Positions 33,252 through 43,560 of a DNA stretch of 64,000 bases are shown piece after piece (the stretch's first letter is position 1; each line of letters starts with the position of its first letter). The stretch comes from JASGIT01 sp047601665. Its GTDB lineage: Bacteria > Pseudomonadota > Gammaproteobacteria > Burkholderiales > Burkholderiaceae_C. Made by a program: the position numbers and the translations under genes. The stretch covers positions 1,612,001-1,676,000 of the forward strand of contig JASGIT010000001.1 of the NCBI GenBank assembly GCA_047601665.1. Reading direction: 5' to 3'. The notes beneath the pieces were generated by a model. That model was not told the origin of the DNA, ran no database searches, and saw nothing but the letters and a program-made list of their open reading frames with translations.

Positions 33252-34115
33252 ATGGCATCGGAAGCACACGGACTGACTGCGGGTGAGTACATCGTTCACC
33301 ACCTGCAGCACCTTCAGAACACCCCGCAAAAGTCCATCGTGGACTTCTCGGTCATCAACCTGGACTCCATCGCCGTCGGGCTGATCATCGGCGTCATCGC
33401 GCTGCTGCTGTTCTGGATGGCGGCCCGCAAGGCCACCTCCGGCGTGCCGGGCCGCTTCCAGGCCGCCGTCGAAATCCTGGTCGAAATGGTGGACAACCAG
33501 GCCAAGGCCACCATCCACAACGCCCAGAGCCGCAAGTTCATCGCCCCCCTCGCGCTCACCGTGTTCGTCTGGGTCTTCCTGATGAACGCCATGGACATGC
33601 TGCCCGTCGACCTGCTGCCCCTGCTCTGGCAAGGCGCCCAGGGCGATCACCACGCCTTCCTGCGCGTCGTGCCCACGGCCGACCTGTCCACCTCGCTGGG
33701 CCTGTCGTTCGCCGTGCTGGTGCTCTGCATCTACTACAGCCTCAAGATCAAGGGCCTGGGCGGCTGGGCGCACGAACTCGTGACCGCCCCCTTCGGCACC
33801 AGCAAGAACCCCCTCTTCGCCGTCATCCTCGGCGTGGTCAATCTGCTGATGCAGATCATCGAATACGTTGCCAAGACCGTGTCGCATGGTATGCGACTGT
33901 TCGGCAACATGTACGCTGGTGAGTTGGTGTTCATGCTGATCGCCCTGATGGGTGGCGCGGCTGCCATGTCGCTTTCCGGTGTGTTGCTCCCCGTGGGGCA
34001 CATCATTGCGGGCTCGATCTGGGCGATCTTCCACATCCTGGTGATCACCCTGCAAGCCTTCATTTTCATGATGCTGGCGCTGATCTACCTCGGCCAGGCG
34101 CATGACCATCACTAA
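33252..34115 (+). CDS. atpB: ATP synthase Fo subunit a
   Basis: 287 residues, five to six helices. SHGMRLFGNMYAGELVFMLI contains the essential Arg of the proton channel (MRLFGNM), and FMLIALMGGAAAMSLSGVLL and HILVITLQAFIFMMLALIYL complete the channel. It forms the stator half-channels against the c-ring. It is a normal member of the set, second in the operon. Confidence 0.97.
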   Translation: MASEAHGLTAGEYIVHHLQHLQNTPQKSIVDFSVINLDSIAVGLIIGVIALLLFWMAARKATSGVPGRFQAAVEILVEMVDNQAKATIHNAQSRKFIAPLALTVFVWVFLMNAMDMLPVDLLPLLWQGAQGDHHAFLRVVPTADLSTSLGLSFAVLVLCIYYSLKIKGLGGWAHELVTAPFGTSKNPLFAVILGVVNLLMQIIEYVAKTVSHGMRLFGNMYAGELVFMLIALMGGAAAMSLSGVLLPVGHIIAGSIWAIFHILVITLQAFIFMMLALIYLGQAHDHH

Positions 34116-34167
34116 TCCACCCTTTCCCTTTCTTTAACTTTTCTTTTTCAATCCTCTAGGAGTCATC

Positions 34168-34416
34168 ATGGAAAACATTCTCGGTCTCGTCGCTCTGGCT
34201 TGTGGTCTGATCGTGGGTCTGGGCGCCGTCGGCGCTTCGATCGGTATCGGTCTGATGGGCGGCAAGTTCCTGGAATCGTCCGCTCGCCAACCCGAGCTGA
34301 TCAACGAACTGCAAACCAAGATGTTCATCTTGGCCGGTCTGATCGACGCCGCCTTCCTGATCGGCGTGGCCATCGCCCTGATGTTCGCTTTCGCCAACCC
34401 CTTCGCCCTGCACTAA
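34168..34416 (+). CDS. atpE: ATP synthase Fo subunit c
   Basis: An 82-residue hairpin of two helices. The polar loop is ARQPEL at 39-44, and the proton-carrying carboxylate is Asp60 in AGLIDAAFLIG. The first helix carries the Gly repeat GLGAVGASIGIGLMGG. The Asp, and the lack of the helix-1 Gln/Glu seen in sodium-type rings, suggest proton coupling. It has a strong ribosome site (CTAGGAG), as expected for the most abundant subunit. Confidence 0.97.
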   Translation: MENILGLVALACGLIVGLGAVGASIGIGLMGGKFLESSARQPELINELQTKMFILAGLIDAAFLIGVAIALMFAFANPFALH

Positions 34417-34457
34417 GCCGTCCGCTCAACGCCCTACCTAGATAGAAAGGTGTTGCC

Positions 34458-34928
34458 GTGAGTATCAACGCGACCCTGTTCGTCCAGGCCATCGTCTTTC
34501 TGATTCTGGTGTGGTTCACGATGACCTTCGTGTGGCCCCCGATCGCCAAGGCGCTGGATGAACGAGCACAAAAAATCGCCGACGGTCTCGCCGCTGCCGA
34601 CAAAGCCAAGACCGAGCTCGCCGCTGCCGACCAGCGCGTGAAGCAGGAACTGGCCGCCGCCAGCAACGAAACCGCCACGCGCCTGGCCGATGCCGAGCGC
34701 CGCGCCCAGGCCATCATCGAAGAGGCCAAGGCCCGCGCCACCGAAGAAGGCAACAAGATCGTCGCCGCAGCCCGCGCCGAAGCCGAGCAGCAGTCCATTG
34801 CCGCCCGCGAAACCCTGCGTGAGCAGGTGGCTGCGCTGGCTGTCAAGGGTGCCGAGCAGATTCTCCGCAAGGAGGTCAACGCCGGTGTCCATGCCGATCT
34901 GCTGAACCGCCTCAAGACCGAGCTGTAA
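34458..34928 (+). CDS. atpF: ATP synthase Fo subunit b
   Basis: 156 residues from a GTG. One N-terminal helix (LFVQAIVFLILVWFTMTFVW) is followed by a long coiled coil with Ala-rich heptads (KAKTELAAADQRVKQELAAA, RAQAIIEEAKARATEEGNKI). It makes the peripheral stalk with the delta subunit. A single b subunit of normal length, not the divided b/b' pair. Confidence 0.96.
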   Translation: MSINATLFVQAIVFLILVWFTMTFVWPPIAKALDERAQKIADGLAAADKAKTELAAADQRVKQELAAASNETATRLADAERRAQAIIEEAKARATEEGNKIVAAARAEAEQQSIAARETLREQVAALAVKGAEQILRKEVNAGVHADLLNRLKTEL

Positions 34929-34938
34929 GGGAGCACAC

Positions 34939-35478
34939 ATGGCTGAACTCGCCACCATTGCCCGCCCTTACGCCGAGGCCCTGTTCAAAGCCTGCGCCGG
35001 CAAAGGCGTGGACTTGAACGGTGCCGCCGCCTGGGTGGACGAGCTGGCGGCGATTGCCGCCAACCCCCAACTGCGCCAGCTGGCCGACAACCCCAAGGTC
35101 ACGGCGGAGCAGGTGTTCGGCGTCATCACCGGCGTGGCCCGCACGGCCCTGCCCGACATGGCGCAGAACTTCCTGCGCACCGTGCTCGACAACGGCCGCG
35201 TGGACGCGCTGCCCGAAGTCGCGGCCCAGTTCCGCGCGCTGGTCAATCGCCAGAGCGGGTCGTCCGATGCCGTGGTGCACAGCGCCTTCCCGCTCGATGC
35301 GGCGGCGCTGGCCGACCTGGGCGCCACGCTCGAAAAGCGTTTCGGACGCAAGCTGAACCTCAGCGTGCAGCAGGACGAATCCCTGATCGGCGGCGTGCGC
35401 GTGGTGGTGGGCGACGAAGTGCTCGACACCTCCGTCAAGGCCCGTCTCGAACAAATGAAAGCGGCCCTCACCGCCTGA
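34939..35478 (+). CDS. atpH: ATP synthase F1 subunit delta
   Basis: 179 residues. The N-terminal helical bundle begins LATIARPYAEALFKACAGKG; the C-terminal domain contains LEKRFGRKLNLSVQQDESLI, GGVRVVVGDEVLDTSVKARL, typical of AtpH. It connects the b stalk to the alpha-beta crown. Ten bp separate it from atpF. Confidence 0.96.
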   Translation: MAELATIARPYAEALFKACAGKGVDLNGAAAWVDELAAIAANPQLRQLADNPKVTAEQVFGVITGVARTALPDMAQNFLRTVLDNGRVDALPEVAAQFRALVNRQSGSSDAVVHSAFPLDAAALADLGATLEKRFGRKLNLSVQQDESLIGGVRVVVGDEVLDTSVKARLEQMKAALTA

Positions 35479-35522
35479 TCGCAGGGCGTTGAGGCTAATC
35501 CCCAAGAGAGAAGGAAAGAGTC

Positions 35523-37082
<1,560 letters not shown>

Positions 37083-37100
37083 ACCGGACGAGGAGCCATC

Positions 37101-37967
37101 ATGGCAGCAGGCAAGGAAATACGCGGCAAGATCAAATCGGTGGAGAACACCAAGAAGATCACCAAAGCCATGGAAATGGTGTCCGTGTCCAAGATGCGCA
37201 AGGCGCAGGATCGCGTGCGTGCGGCCCGTCCCTACAGCGAGAAGGTGCGCACCATCGCGGCCAACCTCGGCAAGGCCAACCCGGAATACACCCACACCTT
37301 CATGAAGACCAACGACGCCAAGTCGGCGGGCTTCATCGTGGTGACGACGGACAAGGGCCTGTGCGGTGGTTTGAACACCAACCTGCTGCGCGCCGTGACG
37401 ACCAAGCTGCGTGAATTGCAGCAGGCGGGCGTCTCCGCCGAAGCGGTCGCCATCGGCAACAAGGGGCTGGGCTTTCTCAACCGCATCGGCGCGAAAGTGT
37501 CGGCGCACGTCACCCAGTTGGGCGACACGCCGCACCTCGAAAAGCTGATCGGCCCGGTGAAGGTGCTGCTGGACGCATATGCCGAGGGCAAGCTCAACGC
37601 CGTCTACCTGTGCTACACGCGCTTCGTGAACACGATGCGCCAGGAGTCGGTGGTCGAGCAGTTGTTGCCGCTCAAGGCGGACGTGCTGAAAAGCGACAAG
37701 GCCACCGCCGGTTGGGACTACATCTACGAGCCGGATGCGCAGACCGTCATTGACGAACTGCTCGTGCGCTACGTCGAGTCGCTGGTCTACCAGGCCGTGG
37801 CGGAAAACATGGCCTCCGAGCATTCCGCTCGCATGGTTGCCATGAAGGCCGCCACCGACAACGCGGGCAACGTCATCAACGAGCTCAAGCTGGTCTACAA
37901 CAAGACGCGCCAAGCCGCGATCACGAAGGAACTTTCGGAGATCGTCGCGGGTGCCGCGGCCGTCTAG
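37101..37967 (+). CDS. atpG: ATP synthase F1 subunit gamma
   Basis: 288 residues with terminal helices forming the rotor shaft: GKEIRGKIKSVENTKKITKA MEMVS region at the start and MKAATDNAGNVINELKLVYN K region at the end; DKGLCGGLNTNL is the conserved central loop. It couples c-ring rotation to the catalytic sites. Nineteen bp after atpA. Confidence 0.97.
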   Translation: MAAGKEIRGKIKSVENTKKITKAMEMVSVSKMRKAQDRVRAARPYSEKVRTIAANLGKANPEYTHTFMKTNDAKSAGFIVVTTDKGLCGGLNTNLLRAVTTKLRELQQAGVSAEAVAIGNKGLGFLNRIGAKVSAHVTQLGDTPHLEKLIGPVKVLLDAYAEGKLNAVYLCYTRFVNTMRQESVVEQLLPLKADVLKSDKATAGWDYIYEPDAQTVIDELLVRYVESLVYQAVAENMASEHSARMVAMKAATDNAGNVINELKLVYNKTRQAAITKELSEIVAGAAAV

Positions 37968-38010
37968 GCCGCCTCAGGGTCTCGGTTTAAAAATTCTGGA
38001 GCAAGCAAAA

Positions 38011-39420
38011 ATGGCTCAAGTACAAGGCAAGATTGTTCAATGTATCGGCGCCGTGGTGGACGTGGAGTTCCCGCGCGACCAGATGCCCAAGGTGTACGAC
38101 GCCCTCAAGCTCGACGGCTCGGCGCTCACGCTCGAAGTGCAGCAGCAGCTGGGCGACGGCGTGGTGCGTACCATCGCGCTGGGTTCGTCCGACGGCCTCA
38201 AGCGCGGCATCATGGTCACCAACACCGCCCACCCCATCACCGTGCCCGTGGGCAAGGCCACCCTGGGCCGCATCATGGACGTGCTGGGCAACCCCATCGA
38301 CGAGCGCGGCCCCGTGGACCAGGCCCTGATGGCCTCCATCCACCGCAAGGCCCCCGCGTATGACGAGCTCTCGCCTTCGCAGGAACTGCTCGAAACCGGC
38401 ATCAAGGTGATCGACCTCGTCTGCCCGTTCGCCAAGGGCGGCAAGGTGGGCCTGTTCGGCGGCGCCGGCGTGGGCAAGACCGTGAACATGATGGAGCTCA
38501 TCAACAACATCGCCAAGGCGCACAGCGGTCTGTCCGTGTTCGCCGGCGTGGGTGAGCGTACCCGCGAGGGCAACGACTTCTATCACGAAATGGCCGACTC
38601 CGGCGTGGTGAACCTGGAGAACCTGGGCGAGTCCAAGGTGTCCATGGTCTATGGCCAGATGAACGAGCCGCCGGGCAACCGCCTGCGCGTGGCGCTGACG
38701 GGCCTGACCATCGCCGAGTCGTTCCGCGACGAAGGCCGCGACGTGCTGTTCTTCGTGGACAACATCTACCGTTACACCCTGGCCGGTACCGAAGTGTCCG
38801 CCCTGCTGGGCCGTATGCCTTCCGCCGTGGGCTACCAGCCGACGCTGGCCGAGGAAATGGGCCGTCTGCAAGAGCGTATTACGTCGACCAAAGTGGGTTC
38901 GATCACCTCGATCCAGGCCGTGTACGTGCCTGCCGATGACTTGACCGACCCCTCGCCCGCGACGACCTTCGCCCACTTGGACTCCACCGTGGTGCTGTCG
39001 CGTGACATCGCCGCCCTGGGTATCTACCCCGCCGTGGACCCGCTGGACTCCACCAGCCGCCAGCTCGACCCCCAGGTCGTGGGTGAAGAGCACTACTCCG
39101 TGGCCCGCGCCGTGCAAGGCACGCTGCAACGCTATAAGGAACTGCGCGACATCATTGCCATTCTGGGCATGGACGAACTGGCTCCGGAAGACAAGCTCAC
39201 CGTTGCCCGCGCGCGCAAGATCCAGCGTTTCCTGTCGCAGCCGTTCCACGTGGCCGAAGTGTTCACGGGCTCGCCCGGCAAGTACGTGCCGCTGTCCGAG
39301 ACCATCCGCGGCTTCAAGATGATCTGCGCCGGCGAGTGCGACCACCTGCCCGAGCAGGCGTTCTACATGGTCGGCACCATCGACGAAGCCTTCGAGAAGG
39401 CGAAGAAGCTGGCCTCCTGA
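38011..39420 (+). CDS. atpD: ATP synthase F1 subunit beta
   Basis: 469 residues from the ATG at 38011 (MAQVQGKIVQCIGAVVDVEF). An upstream ATG at 37951 lies inside atpG and is rejected. P-loop GGAGVGKTV is at about 150-158; the catalytic Glu is in GVGERTREGNDFYHEM; the DELSEED-like loop is ILGMDELAPEDKLTVARARK. This is the catalytic subunit of F1. Confidence 0.98.
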   Translation: MAQVQGKIVQCIGAVVDVEFPRDQMPKVYDALKLDGSALTLEVQQQLGDGVVRTIALGSSDGLKRGIMVTNTAHPITVPVGKATLGRIMDVLGNPIDERGPVDQALMASIHRKAPAYDELSPSQELLETGIKVIDLVCPFAKGGKVGLFGGAGVGKTVNMMELINNIAKAHSGLSVFAGVGERTREGNDFYHEMADSGVVNLENLGESKVSMVYGQMNEPPGNRLRVALTGLTIAESFRDEGRDVLFFVDNIYRYTLAGTEVSALLGRMPSAVGYQPTLAEEMGRLQERITSTKVGSITSIQAVYVPADDLTDPSPATTFAHLDSTVVLSRDIAALGIYPAVDPLDSTSRQLDPQVVGEEHYSVARAVQGTLQRYKELRDIIAILGMDELAPEDKLTVARARKIQRFLSQPFHVAEVFTGSPGKYVPLSETIRGFKMICAGECDHLPEQAFYMVGTIDEAFEKAKKLAS

Positions 39421-39436
39421 TCCTTTAGGAGCAACG

Positions 39437-39853
39437 ATGAACACCATCCACGTCGATGTGGTCAGCGCCGAAGAGTCCATCTTCTCCGGCGAAGCGCGTT
39501 TCGTCGCGCTACCCGGTGAGTCGGGCGAGCTGGGCATCCTGCCCAAGCACACGCCGCTGATCACGCGTATCAAGCCCGGCTCGGTGCGCATCGAAATGGC
39601 CGACGGCAGCGAAGAATTCGTCTTCGTGGCAGGCGGCATCCTGGAAGTGCAGCCCAACTGCGTGACCGTGCTGTCCGATACCGCCATCCGCGGCAAGGAC
39701 CTGGACGACGAAAAGGCCAACGCCGCCAAGGCCGCCGCCGAGGAAGCGTTCAAGAACGCCAAGAGCGATCTCGACCTGGCCAAGGCCCAGTCGGAGCTGG
39801 CCGTCATGGCCGCGCAGATCGCGGCACTGCGCAAGTACCGCCAGAAGCGCTGA
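39437..39853 (+). CDS. atpC: ATP synthase F1 subunit epsilon
   Basis: 138 residues. The beta-sandwich starts IHVDVVSAEESIFSGEARFV, with LPGESGELGILPKHTPLITR; the C-terminal two helices (DEKANAAKAAAEEAFKNAKS) are present and can inhibit ATPase activity. It is the last gene of the operon, followed by a strong hairpin. Confidence 0.97.
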   Translation: MNTIHVDVVSAEESIFSGEARFVALPGESGELGILPKHTPLITRIKPGSVRIEMADGSEEFVFVAGGILEVQPNCVTVLSDTAIRGKDLDDEKANAAKAAAEEAFKNAKSDLDLAKAQSELAVMAAQIAALRKYRQKR

Positions 39854-39874
39854 GTCTTACGCTGAAAGTCCTGC

Positions 39875-39913
39875 TGCAAACGCCCGGTGCAATGGCTGCA
39901 TCGGGCGTTTGCA
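39875..39913 (+). terminator. Hairpin terminator of the atp operon
   Basis: 12-bp perfect stem TGCAAACGCCCG (39875-39886) / CGGGCGTTTGCA (39902-39913), with a second TGCA / TGCA pair in the loop. The following T-run is short (TTT). Confidence 0.7.
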
Positions 39914-39932
39914 TTTGGAGCGTTGCCATGTG

Positions 39933-39984
39933 TGAAATTGGCCTCCAGCCCAGATGGGACAAGCGCTAACAGCTATGAAATATG
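39933..39984 (+). repeat. Dispersed palindromic repeat, copy e
   Basis: GAAATTGGCCTCCAGCCC, spacer, then AAGCGCTAACAGCTATGAAA. The ATG inside the right arm (39975) is the likely start codon of the next gene. Confidence 0.8.
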
Positions 39985-40940
39985 TAGCTCCCTGGTGGCT
40001 GCCCGGAGGTCACCTGCAAACCATCTGGCCCGCGCTGTTCGCGGGCCGTGTGCTGGGCGTACCGCCGGTCTATCGCCGCGAGCGCTGGGATACGCCGGAC
40101 GGTGATTTCATCGACGTGGACTTCCTGGACGCACCGCCGCAGCGCCCGCTGCTGGTGCTGTTCCACGGCCTGGAAGGCTCCTCGCGCAGCCACTACGCCG
40201 AAGCGTTCGCGGGGTGGGCGCATGACCAGGGCTGGGCCTGCGCGCTGCCGCACTTCCGGGGATGCAGCGGTGAGATCAACCGCGCCCCGCGTGCCTACCA
40301 CTCGGGCGATCATGCGGAGGTGGCCTGGGTGCTGCAACGCCTGCGCGCTGGCCATACAGCAGGCCCCGTGGCGGCTGTCGGCGTATCGCTGGGTGGCAAT
40401 GCGCTGCTGCGCTGGGCGGCGGAAGCCGGGGAGTCCGCGCGCGGCTGTGTGCAGGCGGTGGCTGCCGTGTGTTCGCCGCTCGATCTGGCGGAGAGCGGAC
40501 GGGTCATAGGGCAGGGCTTCAATCGGCATGTCTACACGCGCATGTTCCTGCGGACCATGGTTCCCAAGGCGCTTGCCAAGTGGGCGCAGCATCCGGGCCT
40601 GTTCGACCGCGAGGCCTTGCTGGCGGCGCGCACCTTGTACGAGTTCGACAACGTGTTCACGGCTCCATTGCACGGCTTCCGCAATACGGAGGACTACTGG
40701 CGCCGCGCCTCGGCCAAGCCCTTGCTGCGCCAGATCCGCGTGCCTGCCCTCGCGCTGAACGCGCGCAACGACCCGTTTGTGCCCGCGCGCAGCCTGCCCG
40801 GCGTGGAGGAAGCGGGCGACCACGTCACGCTGTGGCAGCCAGCCCAGGGCGGGCACGTGGGTTTTGCGGCGGGCGGGCCGCCCGGCCACGTGCGCGCCCT
40901 GCCGGAAGCCGTGGGGGCATGGCTTGCATCGCGCCTCTGA
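39975..40940 (+). CDS. YheT-family alpha/beta hydrolase
   Basis: About 321 residues from the ATG at 39975 (MKYVAPWWLPGGHLQTIWPA). The family hallmark PWWLPGGHLQTIWPAL opens it. The oxyanion region is LFHGLEGSSRSHYA; nucleophile Ser in AVGVSLGGNALLRW; acid Asp in NARNDPFVP; His in GGHVGF. It belongs to the YheT/UPF0017 hydrolases, possible esterases of unknown substrate. The start codon lies in a dispersed repeat and no ribosome site is visible before it; an in-frame ATG at 39954 inside the repeat is an alternative. Confidence 0.87.
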   Translation: MKYVAPWWLPGGHLQTIWPALFAGRVLGVPPVYRRERWDTPDGDFIDVDFLDAPPQRPLLVLFHGLEGSSRSHYAEAFAGWAHDQGWACALPHFRGCSGEINRAPRAYHSGDHAEVAWVLQRLRAGHTAGPVAAVGVSLGGNALLRWAAEAGESARGCVQAVAAVCSPLDLAESGRVIGQGFNRHVYTRMFLRTMVPKALAKWAQHPGLFDREALLAARTLYEFDNVFTAPLHGFRNTEDYWRRASAKPLLRQIRVPALALNARNDPFVPARSLPGVEEAGDHVTLWQPAQGGHVGFAAGGPPGHVRALPEAVGAWLASRL

Positions 40941-40955
40941 GCCACAATAGCTCCC

Positions 40956-41486
40956 ATGGACGACATCGTCAGACAGGCCATCGCCAAATGGCCCCATGTG
41001 CCCGACTGCTACGGCTGGCTGGGCTTGGACGCGCGCGGGCGCTGGTACATGCGTGACGACGCCACGCAGGCGCGCGGGCCGTTTCCGCAGGCCAAGGGCG
41101 CGGTGCTGCTGCATGACAAACTCGTCGCCTTCATCCACCGCAACTACGAGGCCGATGCGCAGGGCCGCTGGTTCTTCCAGAACGGGCCCCAGCGCGTGTA
41201 TGTGGAGCTGGAGTCCACGCCGCTGATCTGGCGGCTGTACGACGATGGAACGGTGCGTTCGCACACGGGCCAGGAGGCCGTACCGACGGAGTGCCTGTGC
41301 GATGAAACAGGCCACGTCTACCTGGTTGCACCCCAGGGCCTGGGCCTGGTGCACACACTGGACGTGCAACTGGTGGCCGATGCGCTGGAGCAGGGCCGGT
41401 GGACGCCGCGTGAAGTCCTGGCGAGCGAGTTGCCTGCGCGTTACGGTTTCGTGCGCAGCCCCGTGGCGCTCAAGGCCCAGACGTGA
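40956..41486 (+). CDS. Conserved protein of unknown function, DUF2946-like
   Basis: A 176-residue soluble protein, MDDIVRQAIAKWPHVPDCYG, with WLGLDARGRWYMRDD, DKLVAFIHRNYEADAQGRWF, FFQNGPQRVYVELE and TPLIWRL. It has many aromatic residues and no signal or helix. I recognise it as a protein conserved in Comamonadaceae; the DUF number is from memory and unsure. It starts 15 bp after the hydrolase gene and is probably co-transcribed. The function is unknown. Confidence 0.7.
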   Translation: MDDIVRQAIAKWPHVPDCYGWLGLDARGRWYMRDDATQARGPFPQAKGAVLLHDKLVAFIHRNYEADAQGRWFFQNGPQRVYVELESTPLIWRLYDDGTVRSHTGQEAVPTECLCDETGHVYLVAPQGLGLVHTLDVQLVADALEQGRWTPREVLASELPARYGFVRSPVALKAQT

Positions 41487-41510
41487 AAAAGCCGGCCAGA
41501 AGGCCGGCTT
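41486..41510 (-). terminator. Terminator of the cytochrome c gene
   Basis: AAGCCGGCC / GGCCGGCTT 9-bp stem with a 3- to 4-base loop; on the minus strand it is followed by TTTTT. It also lies just after the plus-strand gene, so it probably serves both convergent units. Confidence 0.75.
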
Positions 41511-41528
41511 GCAAGGAGAGGGCGTGGC

Positions 41529-42074
41529 TTACTGGGCCGCCGACGCTGCGTCGCTGGCTGCCGCTGCTGCACCAGCCGCCGGACGATCCGGGATCGGGAA
41601 CTTGCCGCCTGCCGCATTCGCCATGTAGGCCACGCCGCGCGCGATCTCAATGTCGTCGAAATCGCCGCCGCCTTGCGGCGCCATCGCGCCCTTGCCCGTC
41701 AGCGCCGAATGCACCAGCGCATCGAAGCCCTGGCCCAGGCGCGGACCCCAGGCGGCGGCATCGCCGAACTTGGGCGAGCCTGCGGCGCCGGTGGCGTGGC
41801 AGGCCGAGCACTGCGCCTTGAACACTTCTTCGCCCGTGTGCAGCGGGCGGTTGGCATCGCGGATTTCCACGGCGCCCACCTTCTGGATGCGCGCTTCGGT
41901 GGCCTTGGCCAGATCCACCGCGCCCGCGGCGGGCTTGTCGGCCGAGGTCACGTACATCACCAGGCCGATGATGGCGAAGATCGGCACCACGAACGAGAAA
42001 AAGCCTGCAAGCAGCAGTTGCTTGGGGGTCTTGATGGGGCCGGTGTGTGCCTCTTCGTGCTGGTTCTCGCTCAT
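41529..42074 (-). CDS. Membrane-anchored cytochrome c (c5-type)
   Basis: 181 residues. One N-terminal helix (LLLAGFFSFVVPIFAIIGLV, about 20-40) anchors it; the heme motif CSACH is at 89-93 and the axial Met is in GKGAMAPQGGG (about 131). WGPRLGQGFDALVHSALTGK is typical of the c5 family. The Ala-rich tail after residue 165 is low complexity. It likely carries electrons in the periplasm to a terminal oxidase or other acceptor. Confidence 0.88.
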   Translation of the reverse strand: MSENQHEEAHTGPIKTPKQLLLAGFFSFVVPIFAIIGLVMYVTSADKPAAGAVDLAKATEARIQKVGAVEIRDANRPLHTGEEVFKAQCSACHATGAAGSPKFGDAAAWGPRLGQGFDALVHSALTGKGAMAPQGGGDFDDIEIARGVAYMANAAGGKFPIPDRPAAGAAAAASDAASAAQ

Positions 42075-42144
42075 GTCTTCCTCAGGTCGCCATCGTGGGG
42101 CGGTCTTGTAACAAATAGCCGTCGATTATAGCGATGGCCCTGCG

Positions 42145-43560
42145 TCAAGAAGGCGCTTTTGCGGACTCCTCCGTCCACCCTCCGCCCAGCGCCTTGTACA
42201 GCGTGACCTGGTTCTGCAACTGCGCCAGGCGCACCTGCACCACGGACTGCTCGGTGGCGAACAGCGAGCGCTGCGCGTCCAGCAGGTCGAGGTAGCTGGC
42301 CACGCCGTTCTGGTAGCGCAGGTCCGACAGCTTGTAGCGCGCGGTATCGGCCACGGCCTGGGCCTGCTGGGCACGGGCCTGGTCGGCCAGCGTGCCTTGG
42401 CTGGCCAGCGCGTCCGACACCTCGCGGAAGGCGCTCTGGATGGCCTTCTCGTACTGCGCCACGGCAATATCGCGGCCCGCTTTCGACGACTCCAGCGACG
42501 CCTGGTTGCGGCCCGCGTTGAAGATGGGTAGCAGCGCCGAGGCGGTCGGCATGAAGGCCCAGGTGCCGCTCTTGAACAGCCCCGAGAGTTCGGTGCTGGC
42601 CGTGCCGGCCTGGGCCGTGAGCGTGATGGTCGGGAAGAACGCCGCGCGGGCTGCGCCGATGTTGGCGTTGGCGGCAATGAGCTGCTGCTCGGCCTGCCGC
42701 ACGTCGGGCCGGCGCACCAGCAGGTCGGACGGCAGGCCCGCAGGCACGTTGGCCATGGCGGGCACGTCGGCCAGGCGGCTGCCGGGGAGGCTGGCGCGCA
42801 CGTCGTCGGGCAAGGGCTGGCCCAGTAGCAGCGCCAGGGCGTTTTCGTCCAGCGCGCGCTGGCGCTGCTGCTGCGCCAGCGTGGCGCGTGCCGCTTCGGT
42901 GAGTGACTGGGCCTGCTGGTAGTCCAGCTCGGAGGCCGCGCCCACATCGAAGCGCATCTTGGTCAGCTTGACCGACTCTTCGCGGGTGGCCAGGGTGCGG
43001 CGCGAGATGTCGAGCAATTCCTCGTCAGCCAGCAGCGTGTACCAGCCGTTGGCCACGTTGGCCACCAGGCTGGTCTGCACGGCCTTGCGCGCTTCCTCGG
43101 TCGCCAGGTACTGGTGCAGCGCCTGTTCCTTGAGGCTGCCCAGGCGGCCCCAGAAGTCCAGTTCCCACGACGACAGGATGCCGCCCACCGAGTAGGTGTT
43201 GGTCATCTTGCCGAAGGCGTTGGGCGCGCGCTGCGCGCTGGCGCCCAGGCCGATGCTGGGGAACTGCTGGGAGCGCTGGATCTGGAACTGCGCCCGCGCC
43301 TGCTCGATGTTGAGCACGGCCACGCGCAGGTCGCGGTTATTGACCAGCGCTGCTTCGAGCAACTGGCGCAGGCGCGGGTCGCTGAAGTAGTCCTTCCAGT
43401 CCGCGATGGCGGCGGGCGCCGCTTCAGCCGTCGCCTCGGTGCCGGGGGTGGCGTAGGCGGCGGGTACGGGCGCGGCGGGGCGCTCGTACTGGGGAATGAA
43501 AGAGCAGCCCGAGAGCAGCGCGGCCAAGGCCAGAGTGGTCAGTGTGAATCGTTTATTCAT
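42145..43560 (-). CDS. RND efflux outer-membrane factor (OprM/NodT family)
   Basis: A 471-residue lipoprotein: signal peptide and lipobox LLSGC (Cys19), then two OEP repeats with long helices (RTLATREESVKLTKMRFDVG, SSKAGRDIAVAQYEKAIQSA) and the motif DLRVAVLNIEQARAQFQIQR. It forms the trimeric outer-membrane tunnel. It overlaps the pump gene by 8 bp, so all three components are one operon. Confidence 0.94.
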   Translation of the reverse strand: MNKRFTLTTLALAALLSGCSFIPQYERPAAPVPAAYATPGTEATAEAAPAAIADWKDYFSDPRLRQLLEAALVNNRDLRVAVLNIEQARAQFQIQRSQQFPSIGLGASAQRAPNAFGKMTNTYSVGGILSSWELDFWGRLGSLKEQALHQYLATEEARKAVQTSLVANVANGWYTLLADEELLDISRRTLATREESVKLTKMRFDVGAASELDYQQAQSLTEAARATLAQQQRQRALDENALALLLGQPLPDDVRASLPGSRLADVPAMANVPAGLPSDLLVRRPDVRQAEQQLIAANANIGAARAAFFPTITLTAQAGTASTELSGLFKSGTWAFMPTASALLPIFNAGRNQASLESSKAGRDIAVAQYEKAIQSAFREVSDALASQGTLADQARAQQAQAVADTARYKLSDLRYQNGVASYLDLLDAQRSLFATEQSVVQVRLAQLQNQVTLYKALGGGWTEESAKAPS

